Notes under the pieces: generated by a model
Databases searched by the model: none
Told to the model about the DNA's origin: nothing
Seen by the model: only the letters and a program-made list of their open reading frames with translations
NCBI GenBank assembly: GCA_903913785.1
Contig: CAIWMF010000021.1
Coordinates: forward strand, 1 to 38,026
Reading direction: 5' to 3'
Length of the DNA stretch: 38,026 bases
Source: an uncultured Spartobacteria bacterium
GTDB lineage: Bacteria; Verrucomicrobiota; Verrucomicrobiia; Chthoniobacterales; UBA6821
Part shown: positions 36,514 to 38,026 of the stretch, one piece after another
Position numbering within the stretch: position 1 is the stretch's first letter
Layout of the letters: each line of letters begins with the position of its first letter
Made by a program: the position numbers and the translations under genes

Positions 36514-37751
36514 AGTTCTTAATGCGGATTCCGTATTGGAGATATTTTTTCTTACGAGGGTTTTGTTTGTTTCTCGTAACGACTGTATCATTATTCGGGT
36601 CTTCGAGTCACCCTTGGCATCTCGTGCAACGCAAAGCACTAGCCCGGATATTTCATGCCGATCTACTGCGGAGGTCGGGAAGCCAGATGGATGCTTCGCT
36701 CAACTCACATTGTGACTTCGGCAGTATGGACACATATAGCCCGGCGTCAAAATGTGAGTCTGTGTTGACTTGCTTGGCGAAGCTCGTCTCGCCCTTACGG
36801 GCTGCCCCTAACCTAAAACGGTTACGGCAGTCTACCCCAGGCTCTCCCGAGCACTGGTGTTGCCCGAGGAGCCATTCGAAGCTAACGCAGTATCCATCAG
36901 GTGTTCGCAAGCCGCAGCAGAATCGGTATGAAATATGCGGGCTAGAGCCTATAAGCTCTGGAAAATCTCCCCCGCGGTCTCTTGGACCGCCGGTGGTGCC
37001 CCGTCAAGCTTCACGCCCTCCTTGTCAGAATCAGGATGAAATATCCGAGTTACGTACAATAGAGCCCTCGGGTATTTTAGTATCATTTTCTTTTGAGACT
37101 CCCACGAGTGAACAGGCCGAGGTCCAAGCTTTGATTTTTGAGGAAAAAGATTTTTCGCTCCTTGTTGTCGATCAGCCATTGCAGGATCAATCTCTTTTAG
37201 AAATGATGCAGAAGACCTCCTGTGTTGCTGGAATCAATGGAGGCTATTTTCAGCCTGATGGGACACCGCTTGGACTGCTAGTACACTATGGGAAGATGAT
37301 TCATCCCCAACAACGAGGAAGTATCTTGAGTGGATTTTTTGTGAGTTCTCCCGAGAAAATGACTATTCTGCGCCTTGGTGAAGAGATTCCTGCAAGTGCC
37401 AGAGAGGTCCTTCAAGCAGGACCCTTCTTGCTTGACCATGCACGTCCTGTGATAGGACTCGAATCGACTAAAAAAGCCTGCCGCAGCTTTCTTGCAACGA
37501 GTGATCAAGGAATGTGGGTGATGGGTATTATTTCCCCTGTGACCCTTGATCAGGCTTCTCATATTCTTGATGCACTTTCAGGTGTGCTCTCCGAGGAAAA
37601 AAAGGAAAAAAAACTAACACGTGCCTTAAACCTCGATGGGGGCTCTTCTTCTTCATTCTGGGCTAAGACAACACTTGTCCCCTTTTCGTTTCGCAGCGAT
37701 GTCTGCGTCAGGAATTATTTAGGGGTCAAAGAAAAAAAATCATCACAATGA
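36510..37751 (+). CDS. Exported phosphodiester glycosidase (NAGPA-like) domain protein with palindromic-element insert after its signal peptide
   Basis: Signal-like N-terminus; VAGINGGYFQPDGTPLGLLVHYGK, ALNLDGGSSSSFW typical of the family; ATGA overlap with the upstream stop. Confidence 0.82.
   Translation: MKFLMRIPYWRYFFLRGFCLFLVTTVSLFGSSSHPWHLVQRKALARIFHADLLRRSGSQMDASLNSHCDFGSMDTYSPASKCESVLTCLAKLVSPLRAAPNLKRLRQSTPGSPEHWCCPRSHSKLTQYPSGVRKPQQNRYEICGLEPISSGKSPPRSLGPPVVPRQASRPPCQNQDEISELRTIEPSGILVSFSFETPTSEQAEVQALIFEEKDFSLLVVDQPLQDQSLLEMMQKTSCVAGINGGYFQPDGTPLGLLVHYGKMIHPQQRGSILSGFFVSSPEKMTILRLGEEIPASAREVLQAGPFLLDHARPVIGLESTKKACRSFLATSDQGMWVMGIISPVTLDQASHILDALSGVLSEEKKEKKLTRALNLDGGSSSSFWAKTTLVPFSFRSDVCVRNYLGVKEKKSSQ
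36639..36945. mobile_element. Long palindromic element copy in the phosphodiester glycosidase gene (CTAG to CTAG, 307 bp, net 303 bp)
   Basis: ctagcccggatatttcatgccgat ... aatcggtatgaaatatgcgggctag; carries the extra central module shared with 22170-22449. Confidence 0.9.
36946..37055. mobile_element. Second, partial/decayed palindromic element in tandem with the previous one
   Basis: cgccctccttgtcagaatcaggatgaaatatccgagttac resembles the right half of full copies (gcctcctcgtcacgatcagtatgaaacatccgggttaa). Confidence 0.65.
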
Positions 37752-37867
37752 TGCGATCTCCATTTGCACTAGCACCAGACTGGAGATAGCCTTATAGGGC
37801 AAAAAAATAAAACTCTTTTTTTTGATTTGACCCATCTTGGCGTGATGAAATAAGCTCCCCCAGTCCT

Positions 37868-38026
37868 ATGCAACCCGAAGAACCGCAAGTCAAAAAGCTC
37901 ATTCAGTTTGACTGGGCGATCAAGACACTCCTGCGTCGCAAGGCAAACTTTCCGATACTAGAAGGCTTCCTCTCCGAGCTACTGCATACCGATGTGGTCA
38001 TTGAATCTTTGCTGGAGAGCGAATCC
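37868..38026 (+). CDS. PD-(D/E)XK nuclease family transposase / Rpn-like, 5' part, runs off the window
   Basis: MQPEEPQVKKLIQFDWAIKTLLRRKANFPILEGFLSELLHTDVVIESLLESES... Confidence 0.78.
   Translation, partial: MQPEEPQVKKLIQFDWAIKTLLRRKANFPILEGFLSELLHTDVVIESLLESES

Noticed and set aside
11865-37055. REP/BIME elements of the RAYT type
   Set aside because: Copies are 66-307 bp with 24-bp arms, bounded by YTAR, and enter ORFs; no RAYT-like (Y1 HUH) transposase gene in the window.
1-38026. Rpn-like gene as the mobiliser of the palindromic elements
   Set aside because: No element arms found beside either Rpn-like copy; no sequence link between them, so the connection would be speculation.
1-38026. 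CRISPR arrays, rRNA, tRNA or prophage
   Set aside because: No regularly spaced direct repeats, no recognisable rRNA or tRNA sequences, and no phage structural genes seen by eye; tRNAscan/Infernal would be needed to exclude small RNA genes formally.

Overview
38-kb bacterial window, dense in housekeeping genes: ctaA/COX15, ctaB, rplQ-rpoA, gpmA, fabD, a MidA-type methyltransferase, ResB, a TolC-family efflux protein, rpmI-rplT, pheS-pheT, two GH1 glycosidases, CcsA/HemX, hemA-hemC-cobA/hemD fusion, and a phosphodiester glycosidase-domain protein. It also holds several large hypothetical, probably exported proteins. Lineage cannot be proven from sequence alone; gene content and RpoA/GH1 flavour suggest Verrucomicrobiota (inference). 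Both window ends carry inverted partial copies of the same PD-(D/E)XK (Rpn-like) transposase-nuclease gene. The main discovery candidate is a dispersed family of palindromic, MITE-like elements with arms YTARCCCG(C/G)ATATTTCATACYGAT ... ATCRGTATGAAATAT(G/C)CGGGYTAR. Copies sit inside protein-coding genes as in-frame insertions: exactly 180 bp net in pheT, resB and a 1704-aa protein gene, and 303 bp plus a second partial copy in the phosphodiester glycosidase gene. They occur in either orientation, between duplicated TTAA or CTAG tetranucleotides. Other copies form the 3' ends of genes (midA, probably the 1704-aa gene, ctaB and tolC) or lie between genes. One copy is inserted inside another. 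The behaviour resembles Rickettsia palindromic elements, but sequence and length class look distinct. A second CTAG-bounded palindromic element abuts one copy.
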